A stretch of 64,000 nt of DNA from Pholis gunnellus (GCA_910591455.2 OU342809.1:20439427-20503426); one strand, 5' to 3'. Positions 1 to 11,046 are shown, counted from the first letter of the stretch. Translations and numbers: made by a program. Notes: generated by a model from the sequence alone, not told the origin.

Positions 1-468
1 CTTAAACAATAAAAACCCAAGACATTATATATGCATGCAAGTATTTTGCATTTTAACGTTGTTTATTTATCACAGCCCCAGTGTGCAAAAGCCTTAAGGG
101 GGTGGAAAATAAGGAGTAGAGTTCTGCTGCTGTCTACAAAGTTTTGTATTTTATTTATCTTATAATCTGAAATGAAACGAGTGACTATAGCTGTAAAATA
201 ATGCAGAGGTGTAAAAAGTACATTAATATTAATAGAAATATTGAAGTCTGGAATTATAAATTATAAAGTAGCCTGAAATAGAAATGCTCAAGTTAAGTAA
301 AACTGATGATTCAATGCATCAAAAATCTCAAACTGTGGTTTTATTTCGTTAGAATTTTTTTAAAAACAACCAAAGCAACTAACTGAAACGGTTCACTGAC
401 GTCCTGCTGCCGAGGTTTGACTTTGTCCATGATGGCTTGTATATGTATTTTGGTGTGTCTACGTGTGT

Positions 469-520
<52 letters not shown>

Positions 521-2165
521 AAGTTCTCTTTATCTGCTCAAAGTCAATTCATCTGATATCAGGAGGAGCATGTATTATCAGAGCTCTATAATGAAGCATT
601 GATGAGAATTTTGTCCGAATCGATTAGATTGATGTAAAGTTATTTGAAAATGTTCAGGCTGAGTCTACAGTATCTTCTGTCCTTTGTAGCGTTCATACTA
701 ACAAGGTTATACTGTATTAAAATGATCCTCACATACAAGTAACTAATATTCATTTAAAATCTCCTTTTCTGTTCTCAGTCTTGTGTTTGGTGCTTTCATC
801 CAAAGCAAGCCGCTATCTGATATCTGCAAATAATGAACGTCCTCTAAATCATATCTTCTAAACATAATAACATTAAAGAGTTTCTCTACATTGTTCGACT
901 TCAGAAAAGAACAAGATTTCATCATTCCCTCTCAGTAGTTTGATTTAATTACTGCTGTGATTGTAGTCTGACTCTCAGGAGAGCCCGTGGATTAAGCATC
1001 ATAAATAAAACCCACAAAAACAGCTGCTGTGTCCACGAAGAATAGTTAGAGCCAAAGAGCAAAACTGCAGGGCTTAATTATGCAATATGTCTGTTTTTAG
1101 GTATTCTTGTAATTGATTTGCATACTGTGTTCCTGCAAAGAAACAACTCATTTCTATTCCGATATCGTCCAATTAAATTGAAATAGATACCTGTACACAC
1201 TTCTCAGAGATAGTTGGTGCTTGTTGCGAGCCATTAGAGTAAACACAGATGAACACGCATACTTATATTATTCACACTGCCGGTATGTATAGCACTTTGG
1301 GGCCAGTGTAGCCACTTTAACAGATTTTTCAGAGCTAACTTTTGACAAAAATGTATTCTTCCAATAAGATGATATGACATATGCTGCACATTCCTCGTGC
1401 AAATGAATGCAGAGAGTAAAAGAAACATGTTGTCGTCTCTTTATGAGGCAAAGTGGTGCAAAACGCCTCAACCAAGGTACATGAGCCATGTGCTTTTAAG
1501 GAGAAAATAGTATAGTATATTATGTTTTAGCATTTGATTCAACTTGCCGGTGGCCGACCTAACTGATTTTCAGAAGCTGCAGGCTCAGTTTTAAAGGAAG
1601 GTACTGGTATCATATGAAGTGAATCGAAGGAATCCATCGGTACAAACGATGTAACTCAAGTTTGTTGTGAATTAGGCTAAATTTTGGCAAGGGAAAAACT
1701 GGCGTGACTGGAAATTCTTGTGGATCCAGGTTCCCCAATTCTCTTCATGTGTGATGATATTAATCCCAATATTAGCCATTTCATGATAGTGAGACCATTC
1801 AGTCTCAATCTTCAGGTTCCCAGCTTTTAGATGATGTATGGGTCTACGATAGAGAGGGGTAGAGAAGAAGAGCTCAAGGGAATCAAATTGACTTCAATAT
1901 TTTACAGAATATACTATATAATATATATTCAATTTCACATTTCACAAAGAAACTGCTCAACATATAATAATTGCTTAATTTATTACTGTAACGCTAATGT
2001 AAAGATCTCTGTCGGCATGTGTTATACGCTTAACAGCACTTTGCAGGTATCTAAAAACCCAAATTGAAGTGCTATTGTATTGTTGCAGGGCACCAGGCAC
2101 ATTTTAACTTAATATGCAATCCTAGGAATATTTTTAATTGCTTTACTTGACTTTATTTTTTATTC
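1..2165. other. AT-rich non-coding DNA
   Basis: No coding region, RNA gene or recognisable transposon is visible apart from one TG microsatellite near 474-516. The open frames are short, lack homology that I can recognise and are interrupted on both strands. Base composition is AT-rich, as in fish intergenic or intronic DNA. Confidence 0.6.
474..516. repeat. (TG)n microsatellite, 43 nt
   Basis: Uninterrupted TG dinucleotides, about 21 units, preceded by imperfect TG-rich sequence. Any open frame crossing it encodes only a Cys-Val run and is an artefact. Confidence 0.97.
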
Positions 2166-2169
2166 CTTG

Positions 2170-2640
2170 GACTTTTAGAAAAATTCTCTCTCGCCTTGTG
2201 TTGAAACAAGTCCACCACAGATGGTCTCCTCTTCTCTGCACCTACCGACGCAACTTCAAGCAAAAGAACCATCAAAACAAGGCTCTGGTTATGGCACGAG
2301 CTTCAGCTAAATATAAAGCCTGCCGTGCAGAGCGTGAATATGAAAGAGGTGCTGCTCAGAGCGAGACTCCTTTCTGTTCCGCGACATTTTCCACCACAAT
2401 GCTCTGGAGGAGGCCAAACTGCACTATCTCTCAATTAAATAGCCCGCAATCCAGGAGACCATGCTGCTGTCCGCCTGCTTCACTTTGATCATCACCCCGA
2501 GGGGCCGGATGGCCATGAAAACAGTGCAATCAGAGAACATGATTGCCATCATGCAACCACCTCTCTGGGTGGGACTGAGCGCCGTGTGGAGCTGGTACGT
2601 GATGACATTGTCCACAGTCATTATGGTGAAGAATACACTA
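2170..2640 (-). mobile_element. LINE reverse-transcriptase remnant (Rex1/CR1-supergroup-like)
   Basis: Read on the minus strand, this stretch resembles the reverse transcriptase of a common fish non-LTR retrotransposon. The frame starting near 2615 reads VDNVITYQLHTAL, followed by FSDC (Asp near 2529-2531, the position of the first catalytic Asp). It then gives AIRP and DSSMVSWIAGYL, all in the order expected for the palm domain of this family. After the stop at 2424 the similarity continues in another frame near 2295-2370. There GTERSLALS and FIFTLCTAGF match the usual GAPQGTVLSP and FLFTLYTADF block. The FADD/YADD box is not recognisable. Frameshifts and stops show an inactive, old copy lacking its 5' and 3' ends. 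Seen: the ordered motifs. Inferred: family, as I could not run a search. Confidence 0.72.
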
Positions 2641-2670
2641 CATTTGAATGGAATGAAATTGCCATTTATT

Positions 2671-4849
2671 TTTGTATCATCATGTGATATTATTTTTCTA
2701 GATTTAACTGCTGTACTCTCCATTTAGACCGCTGTGGATTTTCTAAAAGAAACAAACCCACATTGTTATCAATTATAATCTTTATTATTTGTGAGGTTGG
2801 AAATGGAATGACATTTTTTATTCACACCTTGTTTTTATTTTTTCCTTTTTTCCCCTGCTGCCTCGTTTCTGCAAAACCTGCAGGCTCTCATCAGGATGTA
2901 GTGGACTGCTGTAGGTCCAAACTTCCTTTCTCAGCATACAGCAGCAGCACAGCAGGATAACAGCAATCAAACACATCATTTCAGGAGTGTTTTTCTCAGG
3001 AGGACTGTTTGATTGCTCAGTGAACCTGGAACTTTGTTTGGCTAAATTGGCAATGACTGAATTGACTGTTTTCTCTACCAAGTTCGACAAAACATCACAA
3101 TTGTATTGATAAGACAAACACTAAACAAGTAGCATTTCTATGATTACTTATAGAGTACAACTTTGAGCACTTTCACTGCATGGCGTTGCAACAGCTGCAA
3201 GTATGTTTTTGTACTTGCCATGTGTGTTTTATTTTTTAACTGTTATATTGTTGAGGAAAATGGTAATTCTACTATAACGTAGGATATATCAATTCCTGCC
3301 ATAAACACACAATACCACATGTAAACACATTCAAATTGTTAGACCATGCCAAAATTGCATACCAGAAAAAAATATCCCCTTACAGTGCCTGAATTTGTTT
3401 CGAGATTTTTGTGTGTCGATGCTTGCTAAACCATATTAGGCAGGGAAGAGGAGAAAAATGATTAAACCTCCAAAAGGTTGGGCCATGTATGTCTGTGACC
3501 ACATTTGCTTCATTCCCTCTTTGACGCCATGTCGCCTGCGAAGAAATACATTTCGTCTTTTTTTCCTCTTATCTTCAACATAATTATTTTCTCTAATCAA
3601 AGCCAGCCTCTGTTAAATCCACTGCTGTAATAGACTTATTATATGGGCCCACCAAGGTGGGGAATACTATTTCAGGCTCTTCCTGTGAAATTCACATTCA
3701 TTAATCAGGACCTTCTTTTGAGGCTTTAGAAATATAGGTGACTTTCACTGAAACAGCAGGCACGGAGGAGAACATGTGGCTCCTTTAATTGGATAAGCCG
3801 GGACACAGGAGATGTCACATAGACACAAGGATCACTTATAGCAACATGCAGTTTATAATTAGCTTAATGTGTGCTCACAAAAGGAAAAGGAATGTCCGTG
3901 ACACAGGTGTGATAAATATTTGTACTCTCCATATTTACAAGTTAATGCATGTATTGCCTGGGAAGGTTACTGGTTGTTGTTCGGGACTTTTTGTCTCCAT
4001 GTGTGACTCCTCTCGTTGCCCCAGTTGCTGACCTAGATCACTTTTTGTCTTTTATAACACAGCTTTTCTGGCAGCATGTCCAGTAGAATGTATGTCACTC
4101 ATCGATGTGCAACAACGTCAGGTAAAATTGAAACTCTCAGTTGCAGAGTTGAGGACATTTCTCCAGTGATCCATGAGGCTCCTTGAGTTCTACTCGCTGG
4201 GTGAGAGGTTGCTGGCATTTAAACCTCTGGGGAAGTTGTTCACACCAGGAGTTCACATGATGACAGCCGCCTGTCACGTAGACGTGCATCAGGGTCAAGG
4301 TCGAGCTGTGAATTGGTGTGCAATAATCTGGAAAGCAGTGACAACAGAAATGTGTGTGTGTGTGTGTGTGGGGGGGGGGGGGTTCTTCTGGAAGTCCACT
4401 TCCTGGGTGATTGTCCTGTTGTACCAGGCTGGTTGAGGAAGAGCGGCGAGCCTGTAAAGAAAAAAAAAAAACCTTTTCAAATTGATTTTTATTTATAGAT
4501 ACTGTTTTTCCCAGTGTTATCTGTGGCAGCCTAAAGGTGTCAAGGAGCACTGGGATACGACTGCATCACTGTGCACAAGTTAATCAAGTATTAATTGCTG
4601 TATTTCCTTTGTACAGCACATAACGCCCCTTCATGTTGGTGTAATGTCAATTCTCTCATTCATTCACTATTAATATGGAGACATAAGTGTCGAATGTGCT
4701 TTTGCATATTGTGACTGTTACTCATTGGCAATAGGCACTGATCGCCCCTCCTGCCTGCTGATAGTTATCATAGGTCTGGTTTTGCCTTTCTCGTGTATAT
4801 CTGCGTCAACGTGTGCTAAACAAAAAAAAAAAAGCTGAAACACTAGTCT
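2671..4849. other. Non-coding DNA, no gene seen
   Basis: No recognisable gene or transposon. Contains a TG/G tract at 4351-4382 and a 12-nt A run at 4460. Short open frames on both strands overlap one another and lack motifs. Confidence 0.55.
4351..4382. repeat. (TG)10 followed by a 13-nt G run
   Basis: Compound simple repeat: ten TG units running directly into poly-G. Such tracts are prone to length variation and sequencing error. Confidence 0.95.
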
Positions 4850-5248
4850 GCTCGTCTTACATTCCACCATTAACGCGCAACATCGTGCCTCCTTTGTTAA
4901 GAGTCTGACTCCAGGAAGGCTGCGACTCCAGGAAGCAACGTTTGAGACTCGGCCCGGTGACCGAGGTTTGGGGCGTCGACTAAGCTTCACTCAGACCAAT
5001 CGGAGTTCACGGTGAAACTTTGTAAACAACTCTCACGCTGTTTTAAAGCCCCTCTGCTGTATTTACTACGAAACGGCGTGACGGTGCTGCAGCCAAGTGA
5101 GCCCAAAGTGCCCGAAACAGGTGAGACGGAGTTGTGTTTGTCCGCTGTTGTTTATAAAATGTGTATTCATGTGCGCTGTGTGTGCGCGAGCGCGCGCGCG
5201 CCGAGCGTTTGCATGCGTGTCTTCGTGACTCGTAGTAGTAGTAACTGT

Positions 5249-5279
<31 letters not shown>

Positions 5280-5320
5280 GTGCTGGTGCAAAACAGCTGT
5301 CATGTAGGCCGAGTGACACA
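4850..5320 (+). promoter_or_regulatory. Candidate CpG-island promoter with a non-coding first exon
   Basis: CpG dinucleotides are clearly denser here than in the flanks, for example around 4871-4885, 4945-4978, 5070-5085 and 5186-5210. A CCAAT box lies at 4996-5000 (context GACCAATCGG). About 120 nt downstream a textbook donor, CAG/GTGAGA, sits at 5120/5121. Between the CCAAT box and the donor there is no ATG, as expected for an untranslated first exon on the plus strand. No TATA box is visible, which is normal for CpG promoters. No following exon can be identified, so the gene body is unknown and may lie beyond the window. Alternatives are a CpG-rich transposon fragment or chance. Seen: CpG density, CCAAT, donor. 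Inferred: promoter function and direction. Confidence 0.4.
5251..5277. repeat. (CAG)9 trinucleotide repeat
   Basis: Nine perfect CAG units, preceded by GTA repeats from about 5232. It lies just downstream of the candidate first exon, so in that model it is intronic. Reading frames across it give poly-Ser, poly-Gln, poly-Ala or, on the other strand, poly-Cys/Leu. None belongs to a supported gene. Confidence 0.95.
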
Positions 5321-5598
5321 AGTGAAGAAGAGCAGTGTCGGTTTGTTTTTGTTTGTTTGTATTTATAAAACCAAAAAGAATACGTAACGCCACATTTAAC
5401 AATGTAGCCCACCGAATGACGTCGCCACTGTACATTACAGTGGAACGCTAAATTCCCGTCTACCACTTCATAAGTCTCTGTTCAGCATTACGGTCTGGTT
5501 TGCTTTTAGTTTGGCTGGTGAAAGATGCGTCACCCTGATTGGAAGGGTAGATAAGAATTGAATTAAATTCGAGATACTTCTAAGGGAGTTGTGAAGGG

Positions 5599-5615
5599 TA
5601 TATATATATACTGTA

Positions 5616-5653
<38 letters not shown>
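5599..5653. repeat. (TA)n microsatellite with a short interruption
   Basis: TA units from 5599-5610 and 5620-5653 separated by CTGTATACTA-type sequence. Confidence 0.95.
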
Positions 5654-5657
<4 letters not shown>

Positions 5658-6083
5658 CTTTGATTGAACAGTTTTTATGTTTTCAAATATTCATATTGTA
5701 TCCCCTTTTGTGTATGTTACCAGGAGACATGTGTTTGAGGTGGAATGTATAACTTTAAATGTAACAGCTGATTTTGTCACTGGGCCTGGTGTCAATGAGC
5801 AGGCTGAAGGTGGAGCGGAGCTCATTAGAAATCACTCAGCATTTGCTCCCTGACTGAGTGACAGACCTGTTGGTTGGCAGCTGCGCAGAGCCTCTGCATA
5901 TATTAGACAGACACCTACCACTTGTCCCCACTTGTTAGGTATCAAGAAACACCCAAATGTGAGACAAGAAAATGTGACAATCTATCCACCCAGCAGGTAA
6001 AAAGCTGACAGGAAAAAGTGTTTATGTTGAAGTGTTGAATTACGTTCTAAACTATTACAAAATGTGTTAATGGCAGCTGTTGT

Positions 6084-6105
6084 CCCCCCCCTCCCCCCCC
6101 CCCCC
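6084..6105. repeat. C-rich homopolymer tract
   Basis: Runs of C interrupted by a single T. Confidence 0.9.
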
Positions 6106-6427
6106 TCTTCAGATGAATAAATGCATTTCCCAGGGATTTTCTCTCTCTCACCAACTCACTCACAGATGTGAAGTTTCTGTCTGGCCTAAATAAGCCGTTC
6201 CACTTCTTCTCTGTGAACTCCAGTGGTGCTGAAAGTGTACTGCACTGTAGATGTGCCGTGTTTGGCTGCCTGCTGTTTTACTGTTGGTCTGAACAGCCTG
6301 CTATAGGCCACAGAAGTCTTTATTATGAGCGGATGTGGGCACAACCTTCGTTGTGGAACGTCAACATCTGCATGCTCTGTGTTTCCTCAGCACGCCCACC
6401 TCAGCTGAAGGAGGGGTTGAGGAAGAA

Positions 6428-6446
6428 GGGAGGGGGGGGGGGGGGG
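6428..6446. repeat. G-rich tract
   Basis: GGGA followed by an uninterrupted 15-nt G run at 6432-6446. Confidence 0.9.
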
Positions 6447-6882
6447 TGAAGCTTCCTGTCAGATTGGCTGAGACACTGAAGCGGCTGAAGTCTTTGGCAG
6501 AGACTCAGGCCTGGTGGGGGGGAGTGACTGCACGCAATCATGAGTTTCTTTTGCTGGAACTTCTTTTGAAATGTGACGCATTTGTGGCTTTGGACAGTTT
6601 CATATGTTTACTTCATCTTGATTGTATTGTCCTCTTTGTTATTGGGTTTCGACTTTGGAGAATTGTGTCTCTTCTCCAGCAGTCGCTACTCTGTCACTGT
6701 TAGACAAACAGCTTTCAGTAAAAGTTTAAAGGGCGGTATGTTCTCCTCTCCAAAAGTCCCTGGAACACGAAACACTTAGTGGTATTTTTGGCATTTTGAT
6801 ATTGTTTTGGATGTAAACTGACACTGTGGCAAAGAGGTTAAAATGTAAAGTCTGAGCTTTAACTGGGAATTGGATAAATACA

Positions 6883-6914
<32 letters not shown>
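6883..6914. repeat. Compound (TG)/(TA) microsatellite
   Basis: A short TG run changes into TA units. Confidence 0.93.
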
Positions 6915-7549
6915 CCTCAACAAGGTATTTTTTTAGATTAATCATTTATGAAACATAAATATCTCAAATCATTTTTGTCTGGATACTGAAGATCGTTGAT
7001 GCGTGTAATTACTGTGTTCCAACTTTTAAATGCAGTGACCAGTTCCCACAAATTCTCTATAGATTCCTCCACTGCTGCTCTGTTGTGAAGTGCAAAATTG
7101 ATACATTCATATCATGTCTAAGAAGGAAACTCTCTCCACCGTTCTCTTAGCTTTGCTGATTAAGGTCATTCAATATAGTAACACGTCATCGACCTAAAGC
7201 CCCCCCCCCCTGGTGACTGGTCCAACACACATCCGATAGATCTCAAATGAACCTCATTGGATGGTGAATTCTGTAACAACACATGCACTTGCAAGATGAA
7301 GTGTGCTAACTTGAACACAAACATATTCTTTTTATAGAATCACATTTTCACATCTGGTCTGATCATATTGATTTTCCTGTTGTATTGTTTTTGTATCGCA
7401 GTTGGAGTTCAGCTGGAATCAAAAAGCTGTAACCCTGCGTGTCAGTCATCTCACGTAGCGATGACACCTCGCAGGGAGACCAGATTTGTTTGTTTTCACG
7501 TTGAGCTGCTCTCACAGCCACCCGAGTTGCCGTCGTACATGAAACGCGC

Positions 7550-7566
7550 TGACGTCATCACTTCCT
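7550..7566. promoter_or_regulatory. Perfect CRE palindrome next to an ETS-like core
   Basis: TGACGTCA at 7550-7557 is the full cAMP-response element palindrome. A few bases later TTCCT at 7562-7566 is the core of an ETS site. The surroundings (about 7535-7600) are locally CpG-enriched. The same CRE also occurs in the repeat near 63.27 kb, so chance or repeat origin remains possible. Confidence 0.25.
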
Positions 7567-7761
7567 GTCACGCTTCCGAAACACAAACGAGGCGTATGTC
7601 AGCGTTGACAGACTCACCGCTGTGTGTGTTGGTGGTTTTGAGAGGATGCTGGAGTTTTCAATCTCTTTGGCTTAGTGCTGTTCATGTTACAGGAAATACA
7701 GAATAGAGACTAATACATGTGAGGAAAAGGTGGCTAAGCTTTGCTGAGGAAACACCTTGAG

Positions 7762-7820
7762 ACATTACATTACATTACAGTCATTTAGCAGACGCTTTTA
7801 TCCAAAGCGACTTACAATAA
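7762..7820 (-). repeat. L2 LINE 3' tail with TGTAA-type repeats
   Basis: Terminal part of the preceding LINE: ATTAC pentamers at the outer edge, then the conserved tail used as the reverse-transcriptase recognition hairpin in L2-type LINEs and in SINEs that borrow it. Confidence 0.85.
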
Positions 7821-9101
7821 GTGTATTCAGCATAGGTATTCAAGAGAACTACTAGTCATCAGAAGTCATAAATACATCTCCTTTTTTAAACAAGCATCTA
7901 AGAGCATAACCCAGAGCCAAAGTACAGTGCAGAAACAAACTAAAACAATAAGTGCAACAAACTAATACGAATACAATAAGTGCTAAGTGGAAGGCTCAGG
8001 GTAGCACTTCTTGAAGAGGTGAGTTTTCAGCCTGCGCCGAAAGCTGTTCTGAGGTCAGTGGGGAGTTCATTCCATCATTATGGGGCCAGGACAGAGAAAA
8101 GCCGTGACCGGGTCGATCGGCCACAGGGACCTCTGAGCGACGGGGCAACCAATCGCCCCAAAGCAGCAGAGCGAAATGGTCGGGCGGGGGTGTATAGGGC
8201 TTGACCATGACCTGGAGATAGGAAGGAGCTGTTCCTTTCACTGCCCTGTAGGCTAGCACCAGAGTCTTAAACTGGATGCAAGCTCTTACTCGCCAGTGTA
8301 GGAAACGGAGAAGGGAAGTTGTGTGGGAGAACTTGGGGCGATTGAACACCAAGCGAGCTGCAGCTTTCTGGACAAGCTCCAGAGGTCTGATGGCCGACGC
8401 CGGGGCTCCGGCAAGTAGAGAGTTGCTGTAGTCTAGGCGGGAGATGACAAGAGCCTGGATGAGCACCTGCGCGTCTCGTCAGTGAGGAAGGGGCGAATCC
8501 TCCTGATGTTGTAGAGCAGGAATCTGCAGGAGCGTGTAACCGATGCAATGTTTGCGGAGAATGACAGTTGGTCATCCAGGGTCACACCCAGGTTCCTCAC
8601 AGTCCGAGTTGGTGTCACCACGGTATCGTCAATGGTGATGGACAGGTCACGGTGCGGGCAACCCTTCCCCGGGACGAACAGTAGCTCGGTTTTGTCCAGG
8701 TTGAGCTTGAGGTGGTGTGTCGTCATCCCCTTTGAGATGTCAGCCAAGAACGCAGCCGATGCGTGCCTCCACTTGGGTGTCACTGGGGGGAAATAACAAG
8801 ACCAGCTGGGTGTCCTCATCGGCATAACAATGGTAGGAGAAGTCATGCGAGCGAATAACAGAACCCAGAGATGTTGTGTAGAGCGAGAAGAGAAGGGGGC
8901 CTAGGACTGAACCTTGTGGAACCCCCGTAGTCAGCATGCGTGGTTCCGACACGGCCCCCCTCCATGTCACCTGGTAGGATCGACCTGTCAGGTAGGATGT
9001 AAACAGGGAGAGTGCAGAGCCTGAGACGCCCATCCCCTCGAGGGTGGAGAGGAGGATCTGGTGAGGAGGATCCGGACATGAGATGAAGGCATGTTCTATA
9101 C
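7762..9101 (-). mobile_element. L2-clade LINE, 5'-truncated and frameshifted
   Basis: Minus-strand fragment of an L2-type non-LTR retrotransposon. The reverse-transcriptase core is clear. It begins with LLSTLEGMGVSGSAL near 9040 and continues with TGVPQGSVLGPLLF at 8887-8928. The active-site region at 8812-8826 reads YADED where YADD is usual. A thumb-like block follows (LNLDKTELL, NLGVTLDDQLSFSANI) and then ISRLDYSNSLLAG at 8407-8439, a signature of the C-terminal part in fish L2. The coding region is split over at least three frames. The 3' end at 7762-7815 carries the fish L2 tail: CATTTAGCAGACGC and CCAAAGCGACTTACA in plus orientation, bounded by ATTAC/TGTAA pentamers, the 3' repeat type known in UnaL2-like elements. 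The 5' side stops where a hAT element begins, so endonuclease and ORF1 are missing. Inactive. Confidence 0.92.
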
Positions 9102-9621
9102 CAGTGGTTCTCAACTGGTCTGGCTGCGGGACCCACCATCACCCCTTAATGACAAGCCGCAACCCAAATTTTCAACTTCTCAGATTTATTTAATGAAAAG
9201 ATGGTGCAGTTTGAACCTGAGCAGAAAATGTCCTCTGCATTCGTAGTAGTAGGGAGCTCTGTTGTGCAGAGAAATTGTTCCTGTCAGTCCCCGTCCCATC
9301 ACATCTTTCACGTAAACGAGTAAAACGGCTTCATGCTTTCTTGTGCCAGAACCTCGCAGCACAAAACACACTGAGGTTTTTGCCTTCTTTTGTCCTCAAT
9401 ATAAGAAAATCCATATCTCATGTAGTCGGTGTCGTAATTGCGTTTCGCTCAATTAGCATATGAAAACAAACGTTGTGGGTGTTCTTCTATACTGTGAAAT
9501 GGCGGGTGTCTATTAGCATTACCAGGCATTAACGGCAATACTGTTAAGGAGTGTTTTTCAGGCAAAGGTCCGCGACCCACTGAAAACGGGTCCGTGACCC
9601 ACTTTTGTGTCACTGTCACTG
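9102..9621 (-). mobile_element. hAT-family element remnant with BED zinc-finger fragment
   Basis: The left end, CAGTGGTTCTCAAC at 9102, followed by CGGGACCCAC, is the typical terminus of Charlie-like hAT transposons. The right side (9570-9621) has GACCCACT repeats and ends in CACTG, the complement of the left terminus, but the inverted repeat is degraded. Inside, the minus strand from about 9448 to 9311 encodes NYDTDYMRYGF and then PQCVLCCEVLAQESMKP. This is the first half of a BED zinc finger, including its C-x2-C pair, as found at the N terminus of hAT transposases. A stop follows directly and the catalytic DDE and dimerisation domains are missing. I read it as an internally deleted derivative. 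The 8-bp target duplication could not be established. Confidence 0.65.
9311..9448 (-). pseudogene. hAT transposase BED zinc-finger fragment
   Basis: About 45 codons between a stop at 9449-9451 and a stop near 9311. Cys-Val-Leu-Cys supplies the first metal-binding pair of the BED finger. The expected His pair further on is lost because the frame ends soon after SMKP. No start codon in frame. It is a relic of transposase coding sequence inside a non-autonomous element and is not expected to be functional. Confidence 0.65.
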
Positions 9622-10804
9622 ATACAGTCTTTGGTCTATAGAGGGGAAAAAAGCAGAACTGTATTTATTCATGCATTCAACCTCTTTTAGAGGAGGTGCA
9701 CTTGTGTTTGTGACCAGGTGTTCACATTCAAAGTACAGAAGACAACAACATTGCGTTACTCACTACAAGAAACAACTTTAGTGATAATCATCAGTTGTTG
9801 CTTAACAACGTTACATTTTTTTCACTTTTTATTCTGTGGTTCCGCATTTCGTGATGAGAATCAGCCTTCTGGGTATAGAAACGCTTCTCATAGTATCGCA
9901 TGCGGCCTGTGTGCACCTTTTTCAGTATTCAAAGTCGATATATTTCAGAAAGGGCTCATCGTCCATGTGAGGCAAGTAAGGGGGATTTATTTTTCCTCCA
10001 AAAATCTGTGTCTGAAAAACGTAACTCTGCAGCCAAACCAAACTAAAGCTGTAGTTTTTTTTTCTTGCTTGCTTCTCAGCGTCACTACGTGTGGGATGTT
10101 GTGCACTGAGCCTCCCTATGAGACACAAAGAATACCGACAATGGTGAATAAACCCGACAGTCTATTAGAAGAACTTTGAGACAAGGTTGAAAATGAAATG
10201 GAGGAAGAAGAGGACTGCCAGCATGTTCTTTTAGTGCAGCAGCAGGAGGAGGAGGAGCACTGACAGAATATATGTACGGATGTGTCTACTATAGAATTGG
10301 ACCAGGATCAACTTTGAGATTTGCAGCTGCTCTGCACAACATCCTGGCTTGGCGGAGCGGATTATGCCAACATAAATACTGTAGGAATGCAGTTACATGC
10401 TACACATTAAATCAGCCGTGTCGAATGAACTGTCGGATGTTCATTTCCTGCTGTTTGTGTCCATATTAATCTTCAATACAGCAGTTAGGTGGTTGTCTTG
10501 ACAGTCCGTGCATTAATTAAAGCACCAACATCTAAAAAAACAAACATTTTCATAAATGTATATGCATCAGCTCACTGTTGCAGAAGTATGTTACACTGTC
10601 ACCCCACACATTTTCACAAAAAATAATTGAACGCTGTTTCCTCATAAATCTATGATGCACTGACCACAGCACAGCTTTTAACTGGTGCATATATTATAGT
10701 TTACTCTGATTCACAGCTTTGCATTATTAATAAAGTAGCACAATGTGTGCTTTTTGCCTGCTCGCTGAGGCTTGTCGTGTTTTGTGAAGTAGAAACTTAA
10801 CATA

Positions 10805-10822
10805 TTTTTTTTTTTTTTTTTT
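10805..10822. repeat. Poly-T run, 18 nt
   Basis: Homopolymer. It could be the poly-A tail of a minus-strand retroposed copy, but no element is recognisable beside it. Confidence 0.9.
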
Positions 10823-11019
10823 GCGGTCGTCCTTACTGACAAGCTGGCAGCTTTTGGTAGTCAGTACAGTGCGTCAGACATTTCAGATGTGTCTTGTTGT
10901 CTTGAGAGGTATATCAGCTGCCGGCACAGTTATGTTGTGGTAAAAAAATAAATTCCCCAGTGGCAAACTCATTTCCCAAACGTACACTTTTGTTGTGTCA
11001 TGAAGTCTGCTGGATATTT

Positions 11020-11046
11020 AAAAAAAAAAAAAAAAAAATTTTTTTT
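11020..11046. repeat. A19-T8 homopolymer junction
   Basis: Nineteen A residues directly followed by eight T residues, a short self-complementary tract. Confidence 0.93.

Larger units (their letters stand above)
5654..7761. other. Non-coding DNA with homopolymer tracts
   Basis: No gene seen. Holds a C-rich tract (6084-6105), a G-rich tract (6428-6446), a TG/TA repeat (6883-6914) and a promoter-like motif pair at 7550-7566. The stretch at about 5760-5940 looks moderately complex and repeat-free, but nothing identifies its role. Confidence 0.5.

Noticed and set aside
9718..10179. Open frame of 153 codons, plus, with hydrophobic segments.
   Set aside because: No family resemblance, no promoter, and T-rich codons alone produce the hydrophobic appearance.
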